Source of the DNA: Owenia fusiformis
Taxonomy: Eukaryota; Annelida; Polychaeta; Sabellida; Oweniidae
Assembly (NCBI GenBank): GCA_903813345.2
Contig: CAIIXF020000010.1
Span: 27,118,425-27,182,424 of the forward strand
Length of the DNA: 64,000 nucleotides
Reading direction: 5' to 3'
How positions within the stretch are numbered: the first letter of the stretch is position 1; each line of letters begins with the position of its first letter. Both the position numbers and the translations under genes were made by a program. Positions 11,301-20,628 of the stretch are shown piece after piece. A model generated the notes under the pieces. The model was not told the DNA's origin. It did not search any database and saw nothing but the letters and a program-made list of their open reading frames with translations.

Positions 11301-12312
11301 GACGCCTACAACAACGACGACGACGACGACGACGCCTACCACAACGACGACGCCTACCACAACGACGAAGACGCCCACGATGCCTACCACAACGACGACG
11401 TACCTTACAACAACGACGTCGACGCCTCCTACAACGACGACAACGCCTACTACAGCAACGACGACGACGCCTACCTCGACGACGACGTCGCCTATAACAT
11501 TGGCGTCGACGCCTACTACAACGACAACAACGCCTAATACAGCAACGACGACGACGCCTACCTCGACGACGCCGCCGCCTATAACATTGGCGTCGACACC
11601 TACTACAACGACAACAACGCCTAATACAACAACGACGACGCCTACCTCAACGACGACGACTCCAACGACGACGACGCCTACCACAACGACGACGACAACA
11701 GGACCAAGTACAACAACTGGACCAAGTACAACAACTGGAACTGGACCAAGTACAACAACTGGGCCAGGTACAACAATTAGACCAAGTACAACAGCTCTTC
11801 CAAGTACAACAGCAACCCTGCCTTCTACAACAACAACGCTTACTACCATTACACTACCTATTCCAACAAAAAAGGGTACAGCAGCAACGACTTTTGCAAT
11901 AACAATGGATACGGCAACAACTAGGCCTACTACAAAAACGCATAGCAGTGCTTATACTGCTGATGTATCAATTCACAACAATTCCATATTTCAAAATGCC
12001 AATTCAAGTGAAAACACAACCAAAGCAAACGTAGACAACTTATATTCAAAAACAAATGAATATGAAACAAAAGTCCAAGTAACGCATGGTAAAATAATAT
12101 ATTTAAAACTTGAACTGAAAGAAGCGGATGTATTAAACTCCAAGCAACTGTTAGAAAATAATCCATCAGAAGCCCGATATTCTACAGGAATAGGCTCTGT
12201 GTGGTTGATTGTTTTAATCGGGGTAATAGTATTTGTAGTGTTACTTGACATGCCGTTACTTTACAAACAAGTGAAACACTTGGCGTTTAAGAGAATACAG
12301 AGAGTATTATAG
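8381..12312 (+). CDS. Mucin-like single-pass membrane protein (5' end not found)
   Basis: Three exons join in phase: 8381-8532 (acceptor TTCTTTCAG, donor GTGAGA), 10447-10663 (TTTTTAG, GTAGGT) and 11195-12312 (TTATTTACAG to stop). The first two encode a Cys-containing ectodomain. The first exon contains GGNWKGHYTINAGEYQVPK; the second has four cysteines' worth of spacing in SCNVNQ and FYCGDSLLLDCSIV. I do not recognise the domain. The last exon encodes about 230 residues of Thr/Pro repeats (TTTTTPTTTTT, GPSTTTGPSTTTG), typical of dense O-glycosylation, then a less repetitive stretch with N-glycosylation sites. A membrane helix (VWLIVLIGVIVFVVLLDMPL) and a basic 15-residue tail (KQVKHLAFKRIQRVL) follow. 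This is a type I topology, presumably a cell-surface mucin or receptor on an epithelium. At least 494 residues are visible. Signal peptide and start codon were not located. Confidence 0.7.
8630..10145. mobile_element. Large foldback element inside the mucin-gene intron
   Basis: The arms at about 8630-8930 and 9860-10145 are diverged inverted copies. GGAGGAGGGAAAATATCGCA on the left faces TGCAATACTTTCCTTCCTCC on the right, and CATAGAGATGACAAAATAA faces TTATTTTATCATCTCTATG. A further block (8930-9080) with CCCATAGGGAAAACTCATG and TTAAAACCCCTGAAGGAAT is shared with 19800-19960. The middle is AT-rich and empty. There is no coding capacity. It lies wholly between exons 8532 and 10447. Confidence 0.55.
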
Positions 12313-12729
12313 AAAAAGTAGATCTTTCCAGTTTGACAGGATGCATATTGTCCCATTAAATGTCCACCTGTTAATTTAAGAGGTACATATTTCGCCCAAG
12401 GAAGGATTATAATATGCAAGCACAAGTGCCAAAGGGAAAGGACCAAAAATTGTTACAGAACACTGCAAGAAAAAGAAAACATCTAAGAGAACACCAGCCA
12501 TAAGGAAAACAAACCCCATCTACCTTTAACATGAACAGAAACAATGTTTAATACCCATCCCCATCATTCAAGTATCATTTACTGTTTAAATCATAATTAC
12601 TCGTAAACTGTACGTATTCTTTTGTTGCAATCAACGTAATTTACAGATATTTAAGGGCCGGTATTTCATAACTTATATGTTATATATGTGAATGATTATT
12701 GATGAAGTATTCAATCATTCAAATCTTAC

Positions 12730-12735
12730 AATAAA
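12730..12735 (+). promoter_or_regulatory. Poly(A) signal for the mucin-like gene
   Basis: AATAAA, 418 bp beyond the stop codon. A second AATAAA lies at 12809-12814. Either could serve. Confidence 0.4.
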
Positions 12736-12857
12736 CCATGATATCATAATAATAACATTTGATTTTAATATCATATTCATAATTCAATTGTAGTATTATA
12801 ACAATTACAATAAAATATGATATACAGTGCATTTTTTCTTTTTCATATTCCTAATTA

Positions 12858-12863
12858 TTTATT
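12858..12863 (-). promoter_or_regulatory. Poly(A) signal for the chitinase
   Basis: AATAAA on the minus strand, about 210 bp past the chitinase stop codon. It faces the plus-strand signals at 12730 and 12809, so the two transcripts would end almost back to back. Confidence 0.4.
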
Positions 12864-13072
12864 TGATAGAGAATATACAGTATATGTATACATTAGAATG
12901 AAAATGATATGCATGGGACTCTCACTAAGAGGCCCCAACAGGTTGATATGTTTAATAGGTGAATCACCATATAGATTAAAATAAAGAAGAGACTGTAAAT
13001 GAATCAGTCATTTGTTTCATGTAGTCTGTTTGAAACTGAACACAGCAGGTATATGTGAAAATATTGAATCTG

Positions 13073-16000
13073 TTAGTCCATTCGAGCTGTATCATTCTTA
13101 ACTGTCGTTTTCGATGTAAATTTATTCTGGCATCCCAAAACAAATGGAGGTATCGTGCATGCCTTCACTGCAGGATTGAAGACGAAATTGCCAGAGCAAG
13201 ACATCTTGTGGGCGAGACCATCCGTGCAGCGGTAGTAGGACTTGCAGCATGTGCACTTGGGGTCAGGGTAAATGCCATCAAATGATTTTCCACATTCAAT
13301 CAACGGACCTGGAAAATATGTTTAATTAATCAGATAGTAATTTGATGAACAGATGTCACTACATTGTCTGTGTAGAAAGTGGCTCCCCCGTTACGAATGT
13401 AAACGCCATGATGTATTTTAGATTTAGTGCAGCATTTACGCAACAATTTGTTTATAAATTCAATATATAAACCTCTATTTAATTAAGGATTTTTATGATG
13501 ATAAATCATTCATTTTGTTTCACTTAATTGTAGAAATCTTGATTGATGAATATCTAAGCTTAAGAATATATTTATATTGAAAGTTCTAGTTTGTGTGTTG
13601 GCAGAAATACTTCTTTTGATAGATTATAAGTTGTCTTATGGCTTGGTGTGCCTTATGGGTTGATATTGTCTTTTTTCTGTGTCGTTTCGATTATTAATAA
13701 CTTTGTTTCATTATTGTAATCGCAATTTAACGGGCAGATGAAGCATCGTTAGCGAAAATGAATGTGCAAATAATCTTTTAATCTGTCAACTTCAATTTCT
13801 GTTTTTGTAATATCAAGTGATGTGATGATCGAAGCTTATGTATATTTCCAGGTTTCCAATTAACATGGTATCATTAGTAAATTTACCATCGTTTCATTAC
13901 CAAACTTCCCGTGGTTTCATGACCAACGTTACCATGGTTTATCATAATAATGTTTTCTCACGCAGATATTCTATTACCATCATTGACATCCAATGACAAA
14001 CATTCCATGCTTTATAGAATCAGAATGTCGTTTTGCCTAAAAGGATCATAAAAAATTCCCTTTCCAGCTGTTTCTGAGTTCCTTCCTTTCGATCGGTGTG
14101 AATCATCATTCTTTGAAACGGAAAGCCGACAAATGTATGTTATCTTAAAATTAAAAATGAATAAAGTTGGCTCAATCTACTTTCGGGTAAGGTTATTCAA
14201 TTCATGGCCTCGGAGAGTTCAGAGATTTAAAGAGATCGAGTCGTCCAGATTTCTATTCTGGAAAATCAGTAATGTCCCAATATAATTGCTCATAAAATAT
14301 CATATATACCTAAGATATATCTTGAGACCAAATCATAAGCACGATATCGACAATATATTGAGGATATCAACAGGACAACCAAAAGAACAACCAACTGTCA
14401 GAATTTAACGTAATAAGTCGAAAACAGAATACAATGTTTTTGGGGGATTTATCTATATTGTAACCCCTTAGAAGTAATAAATATGGCTTCTCTAAGCCAA
14501 AATAATCTGATGGAAATAGCCAATCAGACTGGAACAAATTTGAGTGGGCTTTTTACATTTTAATTTTAATTTCTATTGATGTAAGTGGAAATTCATGGCT
14601 AGGAACAATCATCGAATTGATACTGTTAACGAATTAATTCAAGCCTCAGAATTGATAAGTTGATAAACAAACTTGTTTTACATCAATTAACACGAAAAAT
14701 CAGGGGGTTACTCTAATTGTGTTTTTAGGAGACCCGATCTCTTATGCTCTAGCATGTTACTATTCTAGTAACTTGACGATATCAACATAATTGAGTTACT
14801 GAAGTTACTAAGTGAATGGAAGGAAGCGAATGTATAACGTAAAAAAATGTGTTCTGCTTTTTGAGAACTCATTGGTCAATTCATTAACATTATCTCTAAA
14901 AGTTAGTCTTTGGTCTAGAATTACTCCGATGTGTTTATGACTAACTGGTTAACAATGGAGTCAACTGCCAGGTACATGTTCAATAATAACATGAATTGTG
15001 TTAGCGTGATGCTCAAATAGAGATGATTCTATATGCTGGACGATTGACTGACGGCCTACTGATATATTTTTGTGCTAACTACATTGTAATTTATACCACG
15101 ATGATATATTAAATTTGTATTTAACGTTAGCACTTGTATTGTGAATTTTCTTGTTTTCGACCTTTAAAGATCAAGACACGTGTGTGAAGCTCCAAGTATT
15201 CTTGGCTACCAAAGTATTCCGACTCTTGCCGACGAAGTATTCTGAATTGACCCAAGTATTTTAACAAATACTCTCGATGCGTTGATTTTCAATTTTCAAT
15301 TCAACTTTAAGTTTCTTCCAGAGAATGTTGAATTTAGTTAATTAAATCACTTATAATGATGCATGTATGTGGCTGCCTCATGCACAAAATAACTTTAATT
15401 TATTTATATAATTTAACAGGGTGCCCATTAAGGAGTGTTAGTTCCTCGAGTGCTGGATTTTTGCACCTTGGAACACTCCTAAGCAATATAATATTTAAAT
15501 ATCTTATTTAGGCTGGGTCTCAATTTCAGAAATAAACGTTATTTTTGGAAAATTAGCTTTTTGAAGACATGGGTTTCAATTTTAGGTCCATATCTCCAAA
15601 ACTTGGGTCCAAATTCTCATAAATGGCTCACATTTTGGGGCTCAACATTTTTTCAGCAAAATTATTTTTGGCACCAATTTTCTGTGAATTTTCAGACCTG
15701 ATTTAAATAACTGAACTCGGAACACTTGGGTTGTTAGAATAGTTGGGCAAGAGTCAGAACTTTTGGGTAGCCCAGAACAGTTGTGGTTCCACACAAGTGA
15801 GTGATCATTTGGCAGATAGCTTGTTTGTCTTATGGAAAAATACATAGACTAACTGTTCCCTCTAATAGGTCTTTCATTTGTATGACAGTGGAAAAAAGTA
15901 TTGACAATGATATAATAAAAGTCTTACGTGTTGAAGGAACAGTGGTTCCTGTTGCGAGAATTGTCGTGGCATCAATTGATGCAGGAGTTGTGGTATTTTC

Positions 16001-17284
16001 ACTTATGCCACTGTTCTTTAGTCTCCTTCTTGGAATCCTTAATTTTCTCAAACGCTTTTTGAAGCTTGATTTCTTCAAGGATGTCTTTGGTTTTTTTGTT
16101 GATGTCTCATCTTGCCTCGTTGTTGTTTTTTCAATTGCAAAGTCAATGAATGATTTCCATTTGGGCATCGGGGGACCAGCTTTAGTAACGGTTTCAGTGA
16201 CTTCAGCAGGTGTCGCAATGGTTGGTTTCCCTGTCACTTCAGCTTTCCCTGTCTTTGAAATCGCATTATTAAGTCTAATGTTTTGCCTCCAATCATTATT
16301 TATTTCAGGGGATGTGTTAGACTTAGACATTCTGCCATTTTGTGATACTTTTGGGACAGTAGAATAGGCTGGACGATCACTTTTAGGGAGTTTCACCCTA
16401 TTGAAGAAGTCTTGATTTCTGAAGGGCCAAGGTAAAAAAGGTGAAAGTCGACTGGTATATTGAGAAGGCCGGGGTCGATACAAGGATGATCTTCCAGGTA
16501 AAACTTGATTATATGTTAATGTAGCATTGCTTGTAAGGTTAGCACTTTTGTAGCTGTTAGTTATTCGACCTCTCATCGGCCTACCCCATCGTCTTCCAGT
16601 TCTCTGTGGGGGCAAAAGGGGAGGAAGCTTCCAAGTGAGGGGCTGGAACCTTTGTCTCATAGGTGTGGCCTTGTGCTGGGATCTATAAGGCTTTCGAACT
16701 TGATTTCTGGAGTTATACATTTGTTGAGGAATAGGCCTTTGGTTGAATGATTCTAGAATATTATTTTGTTTTGGTCCAGAGTTTGACTTGAAGAATCTTC
16801 TTTCACTGGATTTAGGCTGATTATATTGTGTTCTAGGTGAGGATTCGGGAATAAATTGTTTCGGGCGATCATCTTGCATCTGTTTAGAAACGTACTGCCT
16901 CGAGGGACCGGGAATATTCTGTATTTTTTTGCCAGCAGGAAGTTTTGGTTTTAGCGGTGGCAGTTTAGAAATGTACTTTTCCGTCGGAGAAATTATTAGC
17001 TGATTGTTATCATTGTATGCCAAAGGTTTTGTAACATGGTGGTCATTATGGTGCACATCCTCATCATGATCTCCCTGGTTAACTATATAGGGGGAACGTT
17101 GAAGAGGGGGTGACTGGGGCCTGATGTAATCCACAGTGTTTCTAGGTCTGTAATCATCTAGGGCAGCCCGAAGTCGTTTCAGCAAAGGATACTTCACACC
17201 AGTTTCACATATGTCGTTGAAGTCATCCAGGTCTAGGGACCAAACGAAGGCTCCTCCAAGTCCCTTCTGCTTGATATACTCCGC
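13073..17284 (-). CDS. GH18 chitinase, 3' part: end of catalytic domain, long basic linker, CBM14
   Basis: Two exons in phase. Exon 17284-15928 starts in phase 0 after a TGTTCTAG acceptor and ends with donor GTAAGA; exon 13308-13073 follows a TATTTTCCAG acceptor and ends at a stop. The first opens with the C-terminal strand of a GH18 barrel (GLGGAFVWSLDLDDFNDIC, then YPLLKRLRAAL), the standard end of animal chitinases, which hydrolyse beta-1,4 GlcNAc polymers. A linker of about 420 residues follows, rich in R, K, Q, P, S and N. It has a His/Asp patch (GDHDEDVHHNDHH) near its start and dibasic clusters (KKRLRKLRIPRRRLK) near its end. The last exon is a CBM14/peritrophin-A chitin-binding domain with the family cysteine spacing plus two extra cysteines (KCTCC). 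The catalytic DxxDxDxE exons and signal peptide are upstream and were not found in the window. Likely secreted to a chitinous matrix. Confidence 0.85.
13309..15927. other. Chitinase intron
   Basis: The 2.6-kb intron between the linker exon and the CBM14 exon. AT-rich; around 13865-13950 there are imperfect repeats of ACCATSGTTTCATTACCAA type words. I see no other gene in it. Confidence 0.6.
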
Positions 17285-17584
17285 CTAGAACATATTCATG
17301 ATCAATATAATACCTTTATACAATTAAAATACTTTCTGGACAAGAATAAATGTATTTCGAGCATACAAAACCACTGAAGACACTGAATATTAACGAAACA
17401 TGGATTCTGATATGAACAATACCATGCAAAATGCTGGGGGGAAATGAAAGTGAAATTGTGAATGAAATTACTGTATCTAAAACCAGACGGTTAATATAAT
17501 TATAAACTGTAGAGGAAATGAGATGTAACATCAATGAAAAATATAACACTGGAAAAAACTGTGGAAAGTGGTAGTAACCAATAA

Positions 17585-17775
17585 TCACTGCCATGTAAGC
17601 ACTTCTTTTATTCACTACAAAATAAACACTGCAATCTTATTCACTGCAACCTTTATTCCATACCGGAAAACACTACCATGCAAGCACTTCTTGTTTTCAT
17701 TACAAAATATACACTATTTACAACCGGTTCAACACTGTCATATAATCACTACCTTTATTCATTATGATGACAGGT
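17585..17775. repeat. Diverged tandem repeat in chitinase 5' intron
   Basis: Two to three degenerate units sharing CATGTAAGCACTTCT / CATGCAAGCACTTCT and TTTCATTACAAAATA words. It lies directly upstream (minus sense) of the last GH18 exon. Confidence 0.45.
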
Positions 17776-17789
17776 CATCTCAACTCAAC

Positions 17790-18085
17790 CCCGTAAAACT
17801 CAGCCCCAAGTCAACTCAACCCCCATAAAACTCAACCCCAAGTCAACTCAACCCCCATAAAACTCAACCCAAAGTCAACTCAACCCCCATAAAACTCAAC
17901 CCAAAGTCAACACAATCCCCATAAAACTCAACCCAAAGTCAACACAATCCCCATAAAACTCAACCCAAAGTCAACACAATCCCCATAAAACTCAACCCAA
18001 AGTCAACACAATCCCCATAAAACTCAACCCAAAGTCAACACAATCCCCATAAAACTCAACCCAAAGTCAACACAATCCTGTAAAA
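17790..18085. repeat. 32-bp minisatellite, about nine units
   Basis: The unit is ATAAAACTCAACCCAAAGTC followed by AACACAATCCCC. Units repeat every 32 bp with almost no variation from 17889 to 18065; the first three carry variant bases. One strand is nearly free of G apart from the AGTC word. It lies in the intron upstream of chitinase exon 17284. Confidence 0.9.
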
Positions 18086-18421
18086 CACCAATAAGTTGAT
18101 TATTAGACTATGATATTTAAGATCTAACACGTCACTTGGGACAAAAGACAACAATGTAGACGCTTACATTGACACAGCTACTGGAATTTAGATTAACAAT
18201 AGCTGACATGTCTGGCATAAATGTAACATAGACATGCTGAACCAGCATTAGACAATAGATTGGATACGAGTAAATATAATCTTGATTTACGTCATTAAAT
18301 ATTCAAAATTCAGTCAAAGTGATGTCAAATTTGAAATTACAAATCTAGTTACTCCCTTTAAAGGGTGACGCATATCGTTTAGCAAATCGAACGCTCGTTT
18401 CTGGTGTTGCTCACCGTTTAG

Positions 18422-18429
18422 TATAAAAG
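18422..18429 (+). promoter_or_regulatory. TATA box of a candidate promoter
   Basis: TATAAAAG followed by GC-richer sequence (CCCCGATCCCGG), with an unusually CpG-rich stretch from 18365 to 18620 for this window. Transcription would start near 18450 on the plus strand and could serve the small ORF at 18659. Confidence 0.35.
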
Positions 18430-18658
18430 CCCCGATCCCGGAATAATACTCAAGGGTTCACAGGCTCGAGGTCGTTGTGTCAACACCTCTAACTGTTATA
18501 TAGCATAAGTATATTCTCCCTTTCGCGGTTCACTCTTTGAATCAGAACGTTCGCAAATATGCAGTGAAGAAGCACTCAAAAAAGGACAAAATTTGATAGG
18601 TCAATATTTTCCCACTATGCATTTCGCGTAGACTATTTGCGTGACCCGAAAGTTCTAA

Positions 18659-18841
18659 ATGAAACTAATTACGCAATTTTGTTTTTATACCCGCACGCTA
18701 AATAAAACAATGACACCATCGGGAGTATTCTTCTTTGTCATTGCTTTAATAGTCAGTATACCGAGTTTAATCAATAAAAGATTGTACAATGAACAACAAA
18801 ATTCGGAAACGAGTACTATAGATTTGCTTTCGGACCACTGA
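18659..18841 (+). CDS. Candidate small secreted peptide precursor
   Basis: A 60-codon ORF about 200 bp downstream of a TATA box. An internal Met at 18710 starts MTPSGVFFFVIALIVSIPS, a good signal-peptide shape (short N region, hydrophobic core, small residue). A dibasic KR (LINKR) follows, where prohormone convertases cut, then LYNEQQNSETSTIDLLSDH and a stop. That layout fits a small secreted or neuropeptide-like precursor, or a first exon. I do not recognise the peptide, it has no cysteines or amidation glycine, and the ORF is short enough to be chance. Confidence 0.3.
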   Translation: MKLITQFCFYTRTLNKTMTPSGVFFFVIALIVSIPSLINKRLYNEQQNSETSTIDLLSDH

Positions 18842-19574
18842 ACAGATTGACCTAGATAATAGCGACGCGTCTTCTTTGGTCTACTGCTCAGTTGTTTGTG
18901 GGTTTTTAACGTAACTCTATAATGTTATTTGACCATGAATACTTTTATTCAGTTGTTGCATCGATGTTGCAGTTTGAAGTGCGGTAAGATTGGCGTGAAA
19001 GTATTGAAAGTCGAATGGAATTGTTTTTTCCAATATGGCGACTAGTCAACTGATCACGTGACCTTCTTTTCCGGAATATTTTCTCACTTTTCAATCGTCG
19101 TTTTCACCACGCTATGAAGGCAATACAATGAAAAAATAGCTGTTGTATTAAGATTAATAAGAGATCAATCGTTTCTTATAATTTTTTCTGTTCTCTCGTA
19201 CGGGAATATGAACGAATATATCATTTGAAAAATAGGTGTGAAAATCCCCATGTTAAACCTATGAGGGAAAACAAGGAAGTATAAATTTGTTCCTCCGCGA
19301 ACTGCATCATGGGAAATATTTTGACCTTATAAGGAAAGATTTTCGCGTCTCCCCTTTTGAAGAGGGAACAACGATTTCGAGAATTATAGATCGTCACACA
19401 TTTATAAAAGGGTGATTTTTATTTTGACAAATCAATTCCACATTAATTGATGAAGTTTCAGGATCTTCTATTTGTGTATAATAAGGAAAAATTGGCATCT
19501 AAATTTCCCCATAACGTAATAGCACACAGCTTGGCATATGAAATATCCTACAAATGAAACAAAGTAAAACAAAC
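18842..19574. other. No gene seen
   Basis: AT-rich sequence, no supported gene or repeat. Confidence 0.35.
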
Positions 19575-20260
19575 CGGTTTCTAATACAAGGATTTATATT
19601 GGCTGTTGTACATGTATTCTTTGAACGCAATCACTCTTTGGATAACGTTTTCAAAATCATTATAAACGGATTACTTTATCTCAAAGACAATTTCAATAAA
19701 CTGGATTTTACAGAACTCCCCTTATTTCTTAAAAATGGACTGATCCAGTTGATTCGCCTGGAGCCGCCATATTGTTTTTATACGGGATGCTAATCGGAAC
19801 CCTTTAAAGGAATAAATAATTCCTTTAGGGGTTTTAAAGATACATGTATCCGTCATGGGTGACCGAAATTAAACTGAAAGTAATGGACCGCATGACTTTT
19901 CCCTATGGGAAAAACATGGGAAATATTGTTTTCCACTTGATCTAAAAGGAATTACTTATTCTTTGGAGGGGTTAACTGTGTCTCAAATCGGAACATATTG
20001 ATGCAACAAAAATTGAAAAAGCAGGAGTGGAAGGGGTTAAAAATCAGGATCATTTCAGAAAAAATGTGGGTGGGTTGTGGGCTTGCACCTTCCCTGTCTC
20101 AAAGTCGAAATTATTTTATCATCTCTATGAGTGCTTTTCCTGGAGGTAATGCATTGGTCTAACATTTGCACCTGTTTAAATCAGATAATAGCCAAAATCC
20201 TATGACTTTCCGAAATCTGTTGCAATACTTTCCGTCCTCCTTTAATTTCTTTTGAAAATG
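19575..20260. mobile_element. Composite repeat, relatives at 8.6-10.1 kb and 49.4 kb
   Basis: The part 19575-19805 matches 49425-49640 (shared ATATTGGCTGTTGTACATG and CCTGGAGCCGCCATATTGTT). The part 19800-20250 matches the foldback element at 8630-10145 (shared CTCTATGAGTG, TTTTCCTGGAGGTAATG, TTTAAAGGAATAA). The open frames at 19554-19793 and 20386-20159 lie within these repeats and are not taken as genes. Confidence 0.55.
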
Positions 20261-20454
20261 TGACTTCAAGTTTGGGGAGATTTCCCTTGACCAGTAAATT
20301 GACATAGGGAATCTGCATATGATATGCAAAGTCCTTCGCAAGCACTGAACATATAAGATGTCTTTTCTAATGAATCTCATGATCACAGCTTAGAAGAGCA
20401 GCAGTTAAAATATTTTTACGATAGAAAAAAATATTAGGCCGCGGCAGAATTTTA

Positions 20455-20628
20455 ATGGTCACATCCGATAACAGTCGCATATGTTACAATAGCCGTAAGG
20501 CATTTTTTGAATTTGTTGCGACAGAAAATCCACGCCTTTTATGTAATGATCCAGGATTGCGTCCTTCAGGCGGCTGTACGAGGACCTTTGACAAATACAA
20601 AGGCAGCCTCAAAGCAATCTCAAAGTGA
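20455..20628 (+). CDS. Unrecognised 57-codon ORF or exon
   Basis: ATG-started frame in a patch with more G+C than its surroundings. It carries three cysteines in a compact pattern (RICYNS, RLLCNDPG, GGCTRTF) and reads RPSGGCTRTFDKYKGSL near the end. A weak GTGACC donor overlaps the stop, so it could be an exon running on. All three plus frames and one minus frame are also open here, which lowers the weight of this one. No family recognised. Confidence 0.2.
   Translation: MVTSDNSRICYNSRKAFFEFVATENPRLLCNDPGLRPSGGCTRTFDKYKGSLKAISK

Noticed and set aside
11195-11497. Poly-Arg/Gln open frame on the plus strand
   Set aside because: Frame-shifted reading of the ACG repeats in the mucin exon; the spliced Thr frame explains the sequence.
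11202-11849. 215-codon Val-rich frame on the minus strand
   Set aside because: Antisense of the Thr repeats; no domain and no splice context.
15801-16367. 188-codon plus-strand frame
   Set aside because: Antisense of the chitinase linker exon, which has matching splice sites and a GH18 start.
19554-19793. 79-codon plus-strand frame
   Set aside because: Lies in a repeat also found at 49.4 kb, where the frame is not kept.
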